From NCBI GenBank assembly GCA_963836605.1, contig CAWIKB010000015.1, positions 62,001 to 126,000 on the forward strand: a stretch of DNA of 64,000 nucleotides, given 5' to 3'. Positions 63,776 to 64,000 of this stretch are shown piece after piece (positions within the stretch are counted from its first letter, which is position 1; each line of letters starts with the position of its first letter). The notes below the pieces were generated by a model that saw only the letters and a list, made by a program, of their open reading frames with translations, ran no database searches and was not told the origin of the DNA. The position numbers and the translations under genes were made by a program. The DNA comes from Bog-473 sp963836605. GTDB taxonomy: Bacteria > Actinomycetota > Acidimicrobiia > Acidimicrobiales > RAAP-2.

Positions 63776-64000
63776 CTACTCGGTACTGATCTTCTCGAGC
63801 CTCTCCAGGCTGGCCTTCATGGACTCGAGCATGGAATTGTTCCCGTTGATCCACGCCCCGCCATCTCGCAACAGGGATTGGCGGATCTCCTCCGCCACCG
63901 TGCCATAGTCAAATGCCTCCGTGACGACGGTGGCATCGTCACCGTCCGGAGTGAGGATGTAGCCCCAGCGATAGCCCGCAGGGATGCCGACTTTGGATGG
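63776..64000 (-). CDS. SRPBCC-family protein, N-terminus beyond window
   Basis: The frame is open to the window edge, so 75 codons of the C-terminus are seen: GIPAGYRWGYILTP, TVVTEAFDYGTVAEEI, SMLESMKASLERLEKIS and a TAG at 63776. The pattern (basic loop, then T.VTE.FD, then a long C-terminal amphipathic helix ending in LE.LE) is that of polyketide-cyclase/START-like SRPBCC proteins. They bind hydrophobic ligands. The rest of the protein is missing, so the identification is moderate. Confidence 0.65.
   Translation of the reverse strand, partial: PSKVGIPAGYRWGYILTPDGDDATVVTEAFDYGTVAEEIRQSLLRDGGAWINGNNSMLESMKASLERLEKISTE

Overview
The window is GC-rich, densely packed with genes, and reads as a chromosomal segment of an actinobacterium (Actinomycetota). 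The markers are F420-type luciferase-like oxidoreductases, two GAF-ANTAR regulators, a TIGR03086 (mycothiol-linked DinB-like) protein, an ECF42 sigma factor beside its YCII/DGPF partner, Lipoprotein_15 'secreted repeat' proteins, a PknB-like kinase and frequent GTG/TTG starts. An Acidimicrobiia-like soil or freshwater lineage would fit, but that is inference. I found no rRNA, tRNA or CRISPR array.

Layout. 1-5.8 kb: a DUF6629 membrane protein cut by the window edge, a heavily frameshifted Ig-like surface protein, a frameshifted membrane Ser/Thr kinase (one lesion is an exact 7-bp tandem duplication), and a secreted/membrane protein with a 24-bp coding repeat. 5.9-7.0 kb: a beta-lactamase-fold esterase. 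7.0-14.1 kb: a compact nonribosomal-peptide-like locus with an A-PCP-TE synthetase (frameshift in the TE), a free-standing adenylation enzyme, an ABC exporter and an Sfp-type phosphopantetheinyl transferase, with no condensation domain. 14.2-18.4 kb: RidA, an IS110 element flanked by an 11-bp direct repeat with a candidate bridge-RNA region, an L,D-transpeptidase lipoprotein and NDH-2. 18.5-22.4 kb: a frameshifted DUF389 protein, an SDR and a GH15 glucoamylase/trehalase-like enzyme. 22.6-29.6 kb: a small membrane protein and the cydDCAB operon (cytochrome bd oxidase plus its ABC exporter). 29.7-34.1 kb: an APC permease fused to a C-terminal OB-fold, a DUF4118-GAF protein translationally coupled to it, a winged-helix regulator and PhoU. 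34.4-38.1 kb: an SDR / Baeyer-Villiger monooxygenase / esterase operon. 38.3-44.6 kb: the ECF42-YCII pair, a TrmA/RumA-type RNA methyltransferase, an ArsR-CDF metal-efflux pair with a palindromic operator, and two GAF-ANTAR regulators. 44.8-50.5 kb: an LLM oxidoreductase, a CmoB-like methyltransferase with a repeated 3' end, a hypothetical protein sharing start-codon bases with a divergent GlxA/FtrA-type AraC regulator, and a second GH15 enzyme. 50.5-54.7 kb: a cell-envelope group (fatty-acid hydroxylase/sterol desaturase, DoxX, two Lipoprotein_15 proteins, an ICMT-like methyltransferase). 54.9-64 kb: mostly single small enzymes (TIGR03086, YdeI, DUF2510, LLM, VOC, bicupin, quinone oxidoreductase, Mug glycosylase, aminoglycoside-phosphotransferase-like kinase, methyltransferase, SRPBCC).

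All nine apparent frameshifts I found fall in the first 19.1 kb and none in the remaining 45 kb. That points either to local gene decay in an accessory region or to local consensus errors, and it affects the reading of the most interesting locus (the A-PCP-TE synthetase). Several real starts lie downstream of the longest open frame; I chose them by Shine-Dalgarno match, family length or overlap with the upstream gene, and say so in each entry.
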